Shown piece after piece: positions 48,009 through 56,277 of a DNA stretch of 64,000 nucleotides. The notes under the pieces are model-generated. The model had not been told where the DNA came from. It made no database searches and was given only the letters and a program-made list of their open reading frames with translations. The number at the start of each line of letters is the position of its first letter. Position 1 is the first letter of the stretch. The position numbers and the translations under genes are program-made. Source of the DNA: Maricaulis maris_C (GTDB taxonomy: Bacteria; Pseudomonadota; Alphaproteobacteria; Caulobacterales; Maricaulaceae); NCBI RefSeq assembly GCF_049116555.1, contig NZ_JAGDYT010000001.1, forward strand, positions 186,001 through 250,000, given 5' to 3'.

Positions 48009-49810
48009 CGACCGGGACTCGATTCCGGCGTGTCGGCCGTCGGCGTAGCCAGCTCGGCGCGGATCTGATTGAGCAGACTGTTGAGCTTGCGTGGGTCGAT
48101 GGGCTTGGCGAGATGGCGGTCCATGCCGGCTGCCCGGTATTCCGCTATTTGTTCAGTCAGAACATTCGCGGTGACCGCGATGACCGGGACGCGCGGCCGG
48201 TTTTCGCGGATTTCCAGCTGACGGATGCGCCGCGTTGCTTCGATCCCATCCATGTCCGGCATCTGCACATCCATCAGGACGACATCGATATCGCCACGGA
48301 TGTTGACCGAAGCGATCGCCTCCAGTCCGCTATCGGCCTGAATGACATCGATATTGTGTTTGGCCAGCATGCTTTGCAGGACGAGGCGATTGGTTGCGAC
48401 GTCGTCGACGATGAGGGCGACAAGTTTGCGGCTCTGGTCTGTTGCGGGCTTTGTTTCTTCGACGATCACCGGGGCTTGGGCGCGCGGCAGGTTGAGCACG
48501 ACCGTAAAGATCGAGCCACAGCCCTCGCGCGAGCGCACTGAGATGTCGCCGCCCATCATCTTCGCAAGATGATGGCAGATCGGCAGTCCGAGGCCGGTCC
48601 CGCCATAGGAGCGGGTTGTGGAGCTGTCGGCCTGGGTGAAGGGCGCAAAAATGCTCTGGAGTTTTTCAGCCGGGACGCCGATGCCGGTATCCGCGACACA
48701 GATTTCGACCCGGTCATGGCCCGGCTTGTCCGTGGCCGAACAGCGGATCGAGACGGTTATCGTCCCCATCTGTGTGAACTTGATGGCATTGCCGACCAGA
48801 TTGGTCAGGATCTGTCGCAACCGGGTCGGGTCGGCTTGATACCAGCCCTCGGCGCTGCGATCGATTGTGGCTTCCAGCTCAAGTCCTTTCTCTCGGCACG
48901 CAGGGCGGAAGGCCGAAACCGTCCAGTCCAGCGCCTGACCAAGCGAAACCTCGATGGTCTCCAGCTCGATCTCTCCTGCCTCGATCTTGGACAGGTCCAG
49001 CACATCATTGACGACTGACAGAAGCAGGTCACCGGACGCTGCGATTGTTTTGACCATCTGGCTTTGACGATCGTCCAGCCTGGTGTCGCGCAAGACGGTG
49101 GCCATGCCCAGGACACCGTTCAGGGGCGTGCGGATTTCATGGCTCATCTGGGCCAGGAAAACCGATTTGGCCGCATTGGCGCGTTCCGCGGATTCCCGAG
49201 CATCATGCAAGGCCTGGATCGAGCGACTGATGGCGCGTGCGGCCGGCCGGAAGATCAGGAGGGCTTCCAGTGCCAGGGTTATCAAGGTGAGGATGAAGGC
49301 GGTCCATTCGAGGCGCCGGAAATTGTTCACCCGGGCGCTCGCAGCGGCCTCGAACGCACCGGTGGCGGCGTTGAGACGCGGCAGGACGTCCTGCGATGTG
49401 AGGAAAAGCTGGGCGACCGGCTCGATCGCGAAACCCTCGGCGCGCGCGCGTTCGGCCAATGCAATCAGATTGCGGCTCTCCCGGTCCACCTGCCATGGCT
49501 CACCGAAGTAAATCTCGGTGAGGATGGCATCGGCTTCGGCAGCGATGACCAGCTCGTCGTGCGAGAGGCGGAACAGGTCGAGCGCGGCACTGAATTCGGC
49601 GGTCTCGGCGGCGCCGGGCGCGATCGGGTGGTTGGCCAGAAGAGCGAGGCGCTGGCTCAGCATGCGCTGGCGTCCTGCTTCATTGATCATCCTACCATCA
49701 TCTTCTGCCTGGCTTGCCGCGAATTGACTCAGCGCAAGCAGGAATGCCGCGAGCGCGGCGATCAGGCCGAGGGCAATGGCATAGCGAAGGGTGAGTTGCT
49801 GGCCGTTCAT
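47996..49810 (-). CDS. Hybrid histidine kinase with a PilJ-like sensor
   Basis: The 604-residue kinase has two membrane helices (about 7-27 and 170-187) flanking a periplasmic domain like the PilJ/NarX input (NEAGRQRMLSQRLALLAN). Then come HisKA with MSHEIRTPLNGVLGMATVL (phospho-His about 228), HATPase (about 335-450) and a C-terminal receiver (about 470-590, VDVVLMDVQMPDMDGIEATRRIRQLE). The NarX/PilJ motif senses small oxidised molecules in the family. The end overlaps the MltB gene by 13 bases, convergently. Confidence 0.93.
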   Translation of the reverse strand: MNGQQLTLRYAIALGLIAALAAFLLALSQFAASQAEDDGRMINEAGRQRMLSQRLALLANHPIAPGAAETAEFSAALDLFRLSHDELVIAAEADAILTEIYFGEPWQVDRESRNLIALAERARAEGFAIEPVAQLFLTSQDVLPRLNAATGAFEAAASARVNNFRRLEWTAFILTLITLALEALLIFRPAARAISRSIQALHDARESAERANAAKSVFLAQMSHEIRTPLNGVLGMATVLRDTRLDDRQSQMVKTIAASGDLLLSVVNDVLDLSKIEAGEIELETIEVSLGQALDWTVSAFRPACREKGLELEATIDRSAEGWYQADPTRLRQILTNLVGNAIKFTQMGTITVSIRCSATDKPGHDRVEICVADTGIGVPAEKLQSIFAPFTQADSSTTRSYGGTGLGLPICHHLAKMMGGDISVRSREGCGSIFTVVLNLPRAQAPVIVEETKPATDQSRKLVALIVDDVATNRLVLQSMLAKHNIDVIQADSGLEAIASVNIRGDIDVVLMDVQMPDMDGIEATRRIRQLEIRENRPRVPVIAVTANVLTEQIAEYRAAGMDRHLAKPIDPRKLNSLLNQIRAELATPTADTPESSPGRQSA

Positions 49811-49895
49811 GGAGGATGCGCGCGAAAACGTCTGGGGCCCCTACGTGTATCGAAATATGACTAACGGGGTGTTGAGATGTCCGGCCCACGGTCGT

Positions 49896-51170
49896 CTAGA
49901 CGTCCGGCTCGACCTCGACAACGTCGACGGCCCGGCGGATGCCGGGGTGGTACCAGGCAATGAGAACCGCGATCACACTGAGAACAACGGCAACATAATA
50001 GGGCACGACATGGCCCAGCTGGTTGTACATGAACAGCCCGCCGACCGGCCCGATGATGAAGCCGAGCCCGGCGGTCGCGGTGGTCAGGCCGGCGGCGCGG
50101 CCCTGTTCTTCCGGCGTCACTGCAATCGAGGCGCCACCGACAAAGCCGGATCGCGACAGGCCGAAGGCGAAGCTGATGAGGATATAGGCTGTGACAATGC
50201 CGGCGTAATTGGGGGCGATGATCATCAGGCCGAACCCGGCAATGGTGATGATGGCGCCCAGCGTCATCAGCACGCGCGGGCTGGCCTTGAGGGCAGGGAT
50301 GACGACCAGTTGGGCGATAATCAGCGCGCCTGCGCCGGCGGCCAGGGCGATCGCGGACATCTGCAAGCCCTGATTCTCGTCCAGCCCGAGAGAATCCATG
50401 ATGAAGAAGGCCAGGGTCGACAGGCTCAGTGACTGGACGATCCAGGTCACACAGCCATAGCCGACAAAGGGCGCAATGCGTGGATCGGCGGCGAAGGCGA
50501 ATTGCCTGAACGGGTTGATCGGGCGGTTTTGCTGTTTGGGCGGTGATTGTTCGGGCAGATAATGCCAGACCGCCCAGGCGCCCAGCGCGACAGTGGCCGA
50601 GATGATCACCATGAAGACCGGCACGCCGACCAGTTCGACCAGGGTCGCGGCGAGGGTCGGGCCGATGACCGCGCCCATGCCGAAAGCCGCCGTGAGCCCC
50701 GCCAGGGCTTCGGTCCGTTCGGCCGGGCTCGTCCGGTCGGCGACATAAGCCTGCGCGGCCGGATTGGTGGCCGAGCCCAGCGAGCCGAACAGGGTCCGCG
50801 CCAGGGCCATCGCGAAAATGGCGGCCAGAGGCGGCACCCAGCCGCTCTCCCCGGCCCAGGCCGCGGCAGCGAAAATCAGGGTGGAGCAGGCGAAAGCCGA
50901 CAGTCCGAAGACGATGAAGGGCTTGCGGCCGCGGCGATCGGAGAGGGCGCCCCAGATCGGGGTCATGGTCATGAATAGCACGGCCGACACCGTATAGATC
51001 GCCCCGACCCAATATTCCGGCACGGCCAGCCCACGCGCCAGCGGCGGCAGGATGGCAAACAGCATGTTATTGCCGATCCCGGTCGCCATCAGGCACAGGA
51101 AGAGCAGGCGAAAGGCATTGCGCCGCTCGGTCTGGCTGGACGGGTTGGACGGATCATAGGGCGGCGTCAT
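49896..51170 (-). CDS. Major facilitator superfamily drug-efflux-type transporter
   Basis: The 424-residue membrane protein has twelve helices. MFS motif A is present as WGALSDRRGRKPFIVFGLSAF (about 74-95), and another G-rich motif lies in AFGMGAVIGPTLAATLVELVG (about 155). The length and the layout resemble TetA-type antiporters. The substrate is unknown. It is transcribed alone. Confidence 0.88.
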   Translation of the reverse strand: MTPPYDPSNPSSQTERRNAFRLLFLCLMATGIGNNMLFAILPPLARGLAVPEYWVGAIYTVSAVLFMTMTPIWGALSDRRGRKPFIVFGLSAFACSTLIFAAAAWAGESGWVPPLAAIFAMALARTLFGSLGSATNPAAQAYVADRTSPAERTEALAGLTAAFGMGAVIGPTLAATLVELVGVPVFMVIISATVALGAWAVWHYLPEQSPPKQQNRPINPFRQFAFAADPRIAPFVGYGCVTWIVQSLSLSTLAFFIMDSLGLDENQGLQMSAIALAAGAGALIIAQLVVIPALKASPRVLMTLGAIITIAGFGLMIIAPNYAGIVTAYILISFAFGLSRSGFVGGASIAVTPEEQGRAAGLTTATAGLGFIIGPVGGLFMYNQLGHVVPYYVAVVLSVIAVLIAWYHPGIRRAVDVVEVEPDV

Positions 51171-51356
51171 GGTGGCAGAACTAGACCGCCTCCCGGCAAG
51201 CGTCCAACATCAAAACCGAAAGGCGGCCATCTGTTATTGCCGACCGCCTCCGGTAAACAGCCATCTAACGCCCGTTCAACCGGACATTAAGCTTACCGCG
51301 TCATAGTGCCCTCAAATCGGGTGGAAAACCGCCTGGCAGATGTGGTGGACGGGTAG

Positions 51357-52229
51357 ATGTTTCAGATTATCGGCATTGTCGTCGTTTTCGTGATGGTGTT
51401 TGGCGGCTTTTCGCTCGCCGGCGGTCATTTCGACGTTATCATGAAGGCCTTGCCCTTCGAGATGATGATGATTGGCGGCGCCGCCGTCGGCGCTTTCCTG
51501 ATCGGCAACAAGCCGAAAACGGTGATGAAGACGCTGGGCGATCTGTCCAAGATCTTCACCGGCTCGAAGTGGAAGGGTCAGGATTATACCGACCTCTTGT
51601 CATTGTTGTTCCTGCTAACAAAAACAATGAAGACAAAAGGGGTGATTGCGCTGGAAAGCCATATCGAAAACCCCACCGAGAGCACGATTTTCACCCGGTA
51701 TCCGCGCATCATGAAGGACCATTTCGCGGTCGACTTCATCTGCGACACGCTGCGGATGATGACGATGAACCTCGAAGATCCGCACCAGGTCGAAGACGCG
51801 ATGGAAAAACAGCTGGAAAAGCACCATCACGAAGCCGCTGACCCGGCCCACGCCATGCAGACCATGGCCGATGGCCTGCCCGCCCTGGGTATCGTGGCGG
51901 CCGTGCTCGGCGTCATCAAGACGATGGGCGCGATCGAGAGCCCGCCGGCCGTTCTGGGCGGCTATATCGGTGGCGCTCTGGTCGGGACTTTCCTGGGCGT
52001 GTTCATCGCCTACGGCTTTGTCGGTCCGTTCGCGGCCTACATGCAGGCCGTCTACGACGAAGAGCATGCCTTCTACAAGATCATCCAGGATGTGCTGGTG
52101 GCACACCTGCACGGCAATGCTGCCCAGATCTCGGTCGAGATCGGTCGCGGTGGCGTGCCCTCCAAGATCCAGCCGAGCTTTGCCGAGCTGGAAACAGCCC
52201 TGGACGCAATTCCCGCCGAAGCCGCCTGA
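51357..52229 (+). CDS. motA: Flagellar motor stator protein MotA
   Basis: The 290-residue MotA has four membrane helices (about 4-22, 33-50, 175-195, 205-228) and a large cytoplasmic loop. The functionally key Pro pair and the torque loop are visible: GLPALGIVAAVLGVIKTMGAI (TM3) and GALVGTFLGVFIAYGFVGPFA (TM4). No motB follows; in Caulobacter motA and motB are also apart. A leader of about 186 bases lies upstream. Confidence 0.96.
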   Translation: MFQIIGIVVVFVMVFGGFSLAGGHFDVIMKALPFEMMMIGGAAVGAFLIGNKPKTVMKTLGDLSKIFTGSKWKGQDYTDLLSLLFLLTKTMKTKGVIALESHIENPTESTIFTRYPRIMKDHFAVDFICDTLRMMTMNLEDPHQVEDAMEKQLEKHHHEAADPAHAMQTMADGLPALGIVAAVLGVIKTMGAIESPPAVLGGYIGGALVGTFLGVFIAYGFVGPFAAYMQAVYDEEHAFYKIIQDVLVAHLHGNAAQISVEIGRGGVPSKIQPSFAELETALDAIPAEAA

Positions 52230-52254
52230 TCAAACAAGGCGCACACGGGTTACT

Positions 52255-52292
52255 GGCGCGGAGTCTTTCGACTCCGCGCCCTTATTTTTTGT
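52255..52292 (+). terminator. motA terminator
   Basis: GGCGCGGAGT-CTTTCG-ACTCCGCGCC followed by CTTATTTTTTG is a strong hairpin 26 bases after the stop codon. Confidence 0.85.
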
Positions 52293-52349
52293 GCAATCGG
52301 CCAACCCGCCGGGGCTGGCAGCGCTGCGTTTTGGGTTTAGAAGGGCGGC

Positions 52350-52916
52350 ATGAAAATCAAGGACAGCGAAATTCTCATCGTGCCCGGACTTGGCAATGCC
52401 TCTCCCTTTCATTGGCAGAGCCGCTGGCAGAACAATATGTCCACGGCGCGCCGGGTCGAGCAGGACGATTGGGACCGGCCCCGGCGTGATGCCTGGACGG
52501 CCCGTCTGGTCGAAGAGGTCGAAAAGGCGGGCAAGCCGGTCATCCTCGTGGCGCATTCCGTTGGTGTCTTGACCGTGGCCCATGCTGCACCGTCCCTGGT
52601 CGGCAAGGTGGCCGGGGCTTTTCTGGTCGGCGCCTCGGACTGGGAGCGACCCGAGCTCAAGGACAAGTATGGCAATCACGGGTTCGACCCGGTGCCGCGA
52701 ACGCCGCTGGGCTTTCCCGGCCTGATGCTCGCCAGCTCCAATGATCCGACCTGCAAGTTGATCAAGGCCGAGGCCTGGGCGCGCGACTGGGGCGTCCGTT
52801 TCGGTGACGCCGGCGAGGCCGGACATTTTGAACCTGAAAGCGGTCATGGGCCCTGGCCTGAAGGCCTGATGGCCTTTGCAAAATTCACCCAATCCCTGAG
52901 TGCGCAGCCGGGATGA
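52350..52916 (+). CDS. RBBP9/YdeN-type serine hydrolase
   Basis: The 188-residue protein matches the YdeN/RBBP9 family: LIVPGLGNASPFHWQSRW (about 9-26), the nucleophile VAHSVGVLTVAHA (Ser about 68), Asp in ASSNDPTCK and His near EAGHFEPESGHGPWPEG. It is a small lidless alpha/beta hydrolase. The stop overlaps the mnmC ATG by four bases, so it is coupled to the tRNA-modification gene. The substrate is unknown. Confidence 0.88.
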   Translation: MKIKDSEILIVPGLGNASPFHWQSRWQNNMSTARRVEQDDWDRPRRDAWTARLVEEVEKAGKPVILVAHSVGVLTVAHAAPSLVGKVAGAFLVGASDWERPELKDKYGNHGFDPVPRTPLGFPGLMLASSNDPTCKLIKAEAWARDWGVRFGDAGEAGHFEPESGHGPWPEGLMAFAKFTQSLSAQPG

Positions 52917-54655
52917 CGACGGACGGGCTGTATTGTGCGCCCGCCGTGCTCGACTGGTCGCAGGCCAGCGGACCGCGGGCCAGCGATTATGGCGACGTCT
53001 ATTTCTCCGCCGAGGATGGGCTCGCGGAGACCCAGGCGGTTTTCCTGAAGGCCTGCCAGCTGCCCGAGGCCTGGGCGGGACGCCGAGGGTTCGTGGTTGG
53101 GGAGCTGGGCTTTGGAACGGGCCTCAATGCGTTGGGTCTCTGGCAACTCTGGCGCGATGAAGGGGCCGCCGATGGCTGGCTCGACTTCATCTCGGTCGAA
53201 AAACACCCGCTCGACCGTGACGCCGCCGCGCGGGCGCTTGCCGCTTGGCCGCATCTTGCCGATCTGTCCGCGCGTTTGCTCGCACAATGGCCAAGCCGGC
53301 TGAAAGGTCCGCAACGACTGGTTTTCCCCGAGGATCGTTTCGCCATCACGATTTTCCAGGACGAGGCAGAGGCGGCGCTGGCGCAGATGAGAGGGCCGGT
53401 GGATGCCTGGTTCCTTGACGGCTTCGCGCCGGACCGGAATGCCGCCATGTGGTCGCAAAATGTGTTCAACCGGATCGCTGAATTATCCGCTCCCGGTGCC
53501 CGGGTCGGAACCTTTACCGTCGCGGGCTTTGTCCGCCGGGGTCTGGCCGAGGCCGGATTCGACGTCGCCAAACAGCCGGGCTTCGGGCGCAAGCGCGAAA
53601 GGCTGGAAGCGATCTGGCCGGGCCAGCCAGACACGTCGAGGCGCGGGATTGACGGGGGTCAGGTCGCCGTGGTCGGGGCCGGTATTGCCGGGGCATCCCT
53701 CGTCCACGCCCTGCGCGCGCGCGGCATTGAAACGTTGCTGATCGATGCCGGTGGACCGGCTTCCGGCGCCTCGGGTGCGCCCGCCGGCCTCCTGACGCCG
53801 CGACTGGAAAAGGCCGATCGATCGCATGTCCGCGCAATGCTCGCGGCCTTTGATTTTGCGCGCCGTCTCTATGACGGGCGGGACGGGTTTCACGCTGAAC
53901 CCGTCATTCGCCTGCCCCGGGATGACCGTGAGGCCGACCGTTTCGCCGTGCTTGCTGACTGGATGCCGGATCATCTGGTCTGGACAGGCACGCAGCTGGA
54001 ACTGATCAGCGCCGGTCGTTTCGAGCCTCGCCGCCTCGTCAGCGCGCTGATGGAAGGTCAGCCGTGCCGATCAGCCCGTATCGCGAAGATTGAGGCCGGG
54101 AATGGCACGGTTCGCCTCCTGGATGGCGGCGGTGGGCATGTGGCAGAGGTGGCGCATGTCATCCTGGCTGCGGGTGCCGGAATGGCGGATTTTCATGGCG
54201 ATATCGAGTTGAGCGCCGGACAAGTGACGGTGTTTGACGGCGAGGCACCGGAAACCCCGGTCAGTTGGGGCCATTATGCCTGCCGGGCCGGTGACGGCGT
54301 GCTGGTCGGGGCGACTCATGTCCGCGGCCGGCATGTCCTGCCTGATGAGGACGCTGACGCGGGTTTTCGTGCCGCCATGGCAGAGCGATTGCCGATGGTC
54401 ACACTGGGCCCGGTTCAGGAAAGGTGGGGTAGTGTCCGTGCCGCGACGCCGGACCGCCTGCCCCTTCTGGGACCAGTTGGAGCGGGCCTGTCTGTTCTGG
54501 GGGGGCTGGGCTCGCGCGGCTTCGCGCATGCGCCCCTGCTGGCCGAAGTGCTGGTCAGTGACCTGACCGGGGGCGGGGCTGTGCTGGAAAAGGCCGGACT
54601 CGCCGCGCTCTCACCGGAGCGCTTTGCCGAACGGCGCGCCCGCAAGGGCCGCTAG
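52913..54655 (+). CDS. mnmC: Bifunctional tRNA modification enzyme MnmC
   Basis: The 580-residue protein joins an N-terminal methyltransferase MnmD (about 1-235; ELGFGTGLNALGLWQLW for SAM and DAWFLDGFAPDRNAAMWSQ) to a C-terminal FAD oxidoreductase (about 245-580; VAVVGAGIAGASLVHALRARGIETLLID with the GxGxxG). The oxidoreductase removes the carboxymethyl group of cmnm5(s2)U34 in tRNA and the methyltransferase adds a methyl, giving mnm5(s2)U. The order is family-standard. It overlaps the hydrolase gene by four bases. Confidence 0.95.
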   Translation: MTTDGLYCAPAVLDWSQASGPRASDYGDVYFSAEDGLAETQAVFLKACQLPEAWAGRRGFVVGELGFGTGLNALGLWQLWRDEGAADGWLDFISVEKHPLDRDAAARALAAWPHLADLSARLLAQWPSRLKGPQRLVFPEDRFAITIFQDEAEAALAQMRGPVDAWFLDGFAPDRNAAMWSQNVFNRIAELSAPGARVGTFTVAGFVRRGLAEAGFDVAKQPGFGRKRERLEAIWPGQPDTSRRGIDGGQVAVVGAGIAGASLVHALRARGIETLLIDAGGPASGASGAPAGLLTPRLEKADRSHVRAMLAAFDFARRLYDGRDGFHAEPVIRLPRDDREADRFAVLADWMPDHLVWTGTQLELISAGRFEPRRLVSALMEGQPCRSARIAKIEAGNGTVRLLDGGGGHVAEVAHVILAAGAGMADFHGDIELSAGQVTVFDGEAPETPVSWGHYACRAGDGVLVGATHVRGRHVLPDEDADAGFRAAMAERLPMVTLGPVQERWGSVRAATPDRLPLLGPVGAGLSVLGGLGSRGFAHAPLLAEVLVSDLTGGGAVLEKAGLAALSPERFAERRARKGR

Positions 54656-54665
54656 CGACGCTTCG

Positions 54666-54905
54666 CTAGAGGGTCACGCGATAGCTGGGCGTCTCGACCG
54701 CGCCGATCCGCAAGGCGGCGAGTGGACAGCCGGAATTCAGGCATTCCACATGCAGGTCGATATCGAGGCCGCGCTGGCGCGAGACTTCCAGTTCCACCGG
54801 GCCGACCGAGACGGCCACTGCGGCGCCCGCCGCATAGGGAAGCGCCACGGGCAGACCCAGCGTGCTCGTCATCAAGCATCCGATCAGCGCTGTCTTGGTC
54901 AACAT
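54666..54905 (-). CDS. Small exported protein of unknown function
   Basis: The 79-residue product has a signal peptide (LTKTALIGCLMTSTLGLPVALPYAAGAA) and a short mature part containing VSVGPVELEVSRQRGLDIDLHVECLNSGCPLAALRIGAVETPSY, with two cysteines. ATG 54905 has GGAGAG eight bases upstream. It overlaps the end region of mnmC by none and is divergent from the wecG-like gene. No family is recognised. Confidence 0.6.
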   Translation of the reverse strand: MLTKTALIGCLMTSTLGLPVALPYAAGAAVAVSVGPVELEVSRQRGLDIDLHVECLNSGCPLAALRIGAVETPSYRVTL

Positions 54906-55052
54906 CTGTCTCTCCGCGAATGTGTGCCTCGATCCTGTGATGCCGCCAACGCGCCATTTGGATGCAAGGCGTCCGGCAAAAGCGGCGCGGCTTTTGCACA
55001 GGTCGCGGGCAAGCGCGCGATCTGACGCGTATCGAGACAAGAGTGGTGCAAC

Positions 55053-55937
55053 ATGGTCATGGCTACGGGTGAGAGTTTCGTCGACCGGCGTACCGGTTCG
55101 CGACATGTCTGGTTTTTGAATTCGGCATTCGACAAAATCGGCATGGATGTCGCTCTGCGCCGGATCGCCGAACGCGCGCCGACCGAGCCCTTCGCCTTCG
55201 TCGTGACACCCAATGTCGATCACCTCGTGCGTCTCGAGACCGATACCGTTCTGGCCACGCTTTACGCCCAAGCCTGGCTCACCGTATGCGATAGTCGTGT
55301 CCTCGAGCTGATCGGCCGGATTTCCGGCGAGCGGATTGATGTCACCCCTGGTTCGGATCTGACCGAACGCCTGTTCGATACCGTCATTGACCCTGATGCG
55401 CCGCTGACCATTATTGGCGGTAATCAGGAAGTGATCGACGCCGTCAGCAAGCGCTACGGGTTGACCGATGTGCGCTGGCACGAACCGCCCATGGGGCTCC
55501 GCAACAACCGGGAAGCTGTGGAGGCGTGTGCGCAATTCGTCGCCGATAACCCTTCCCGTTTCGCCTTCTTTTGCGTCGGCTCGCCGCAACAGGAAATGAT
55601 CGCCGAGGCTTGCCTCGACCGCGGCGATTGTACCGGTGTCGGCTTGTGTGTCGGGGCTTCGCTCGATTTTCTCGCCGGTGCGGCTGAACGGGCCCCGGTC
55701 TGGATGCGCGAGGCGCGTCTTGAGTGGTTGCATCGGCTGGCCCAGGAGCCCGCCCGTATGTGGCGCCGCTATCTGGTTGACGGTCCCAAAGTCCTGCTTT
55801 TGTGGCGGCGCTGGCGCAAGACGCGCAGCTCCATGCGCAAGCTGGAACAGGCGCTGGGAACACCCGATCGGGTCAAGGAGCGCAATCTTCACCTGCGTAT
55901 CCGGAATCTCGAGCGACAGCTCGCTTCCCGCGACTGA
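55053..55937 (+). CDS. WecG/TagA/CpsF-family glycosyltransferase
   Basis: The 294-residue protein has the family core: VTPNVDHLVRLETDTVLATLYAQAWLTVCDSRVLELIGRISG, IIGGNQEVIDAVSKRYGL, CVGSPQQEMIAEACLDR and VGASLDFLAGAAERAPVWMREARLEWLHRLAQEPARMWRRYLVDG. The family transfers N-acetylmannosamine-type sugars to lipid-linked carriers in polysaccharide synthesis. Caulobacter holdfast genes include a member of this type, which would fit a stalked organism, but the identity is not proven here. The C-terminal 40 residues are coiled-coil. Confidence 0.9.
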   Translation: MVMATGESFVDRRTGSRHVWFLNSAFDKIGMDVALRRIAERAPTEPFAFVVTPNVDHLVRLETDTVLATLYAQAWLTVCDSRVLELIGRISGERIDVTPGSDLTERLFDTVIDPDAPLTIIGGNQEVIDAVSKRYGLTDVRWHEPPMGLRNNREAVEACAQFVADNPSRFAFFCVGSPQQEMIAEACLDRGDCTGVGLCVGASLDFLAGAAERAPVWMREARLEWLHRLAQEPARMWRRYLVDGPKVLLLWRRWRKTRSSMRKLEQALGTPDRVKERNLHLRIRNLERQLASRD

Positions 55938-55987
55938 CCCGCATTGATTGCCTTTTGCCGCAGCGCGTCATAGCGTCCGCTCCGTGA

Positions 55988-56150
55988 TGGTTCCCTCACG
56001 GGAATAATAGGGAAGCTGGTCAGGCCTTCGGGCCAAGTCCAGCGCTGTTCCCGCAGCCGTAGGTGGCGAGCGGTGAGGCACAAAGCCACTGGGGGTGACC
56101 CTGGGAAGGCGCTTCATTCGCATTGACCCGCAAGCCGGAAGACCTGCCGT
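55988..56150 (+). promoter_or_regulatory. Cobalamin (B12) riboswitch
   Basis: The sequence shows the ordered cobalamin-riboswitch landmarks: GGTTCCC and GGGAAT near the start, AGTCCAGCGCTG and CCCGCAGCCGTAGG, GCCACTGG and GGGAAGGCGC, then ACCCGCAAGCCGGAAGACCTGCC at the end. The next gene encodes a TonB receptor for cobalamin, and the four that follow its transport partners, so vitamin B12 should repress the operon. An expression platform with a hairpin (CTCGTG...CACGAG) follows at 56168-56187. Confidence 0.93.
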
Positions 56151-56277
56151 CACTGTCGTCTGTCCGCTCGTGCGGGAGCTCACGAGACTGGCGCGGTGTT
56201 TTCCGTTTCTGACGACTCCTCTGCAACCCGCTCGTGGCCCATCGGTCTCGGGCCTTACTGCTATGGAGACGTGGCAA

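Noticed and set aside
54666..55892. 408-residue minus-strand frame overlapping the small exported protein and the glycosyltransferase
   Set aside because: Only its last 79 codons (54666-54905) have a signal peptide and ribosome site. The rest is antisense to the glycosyltransferase.
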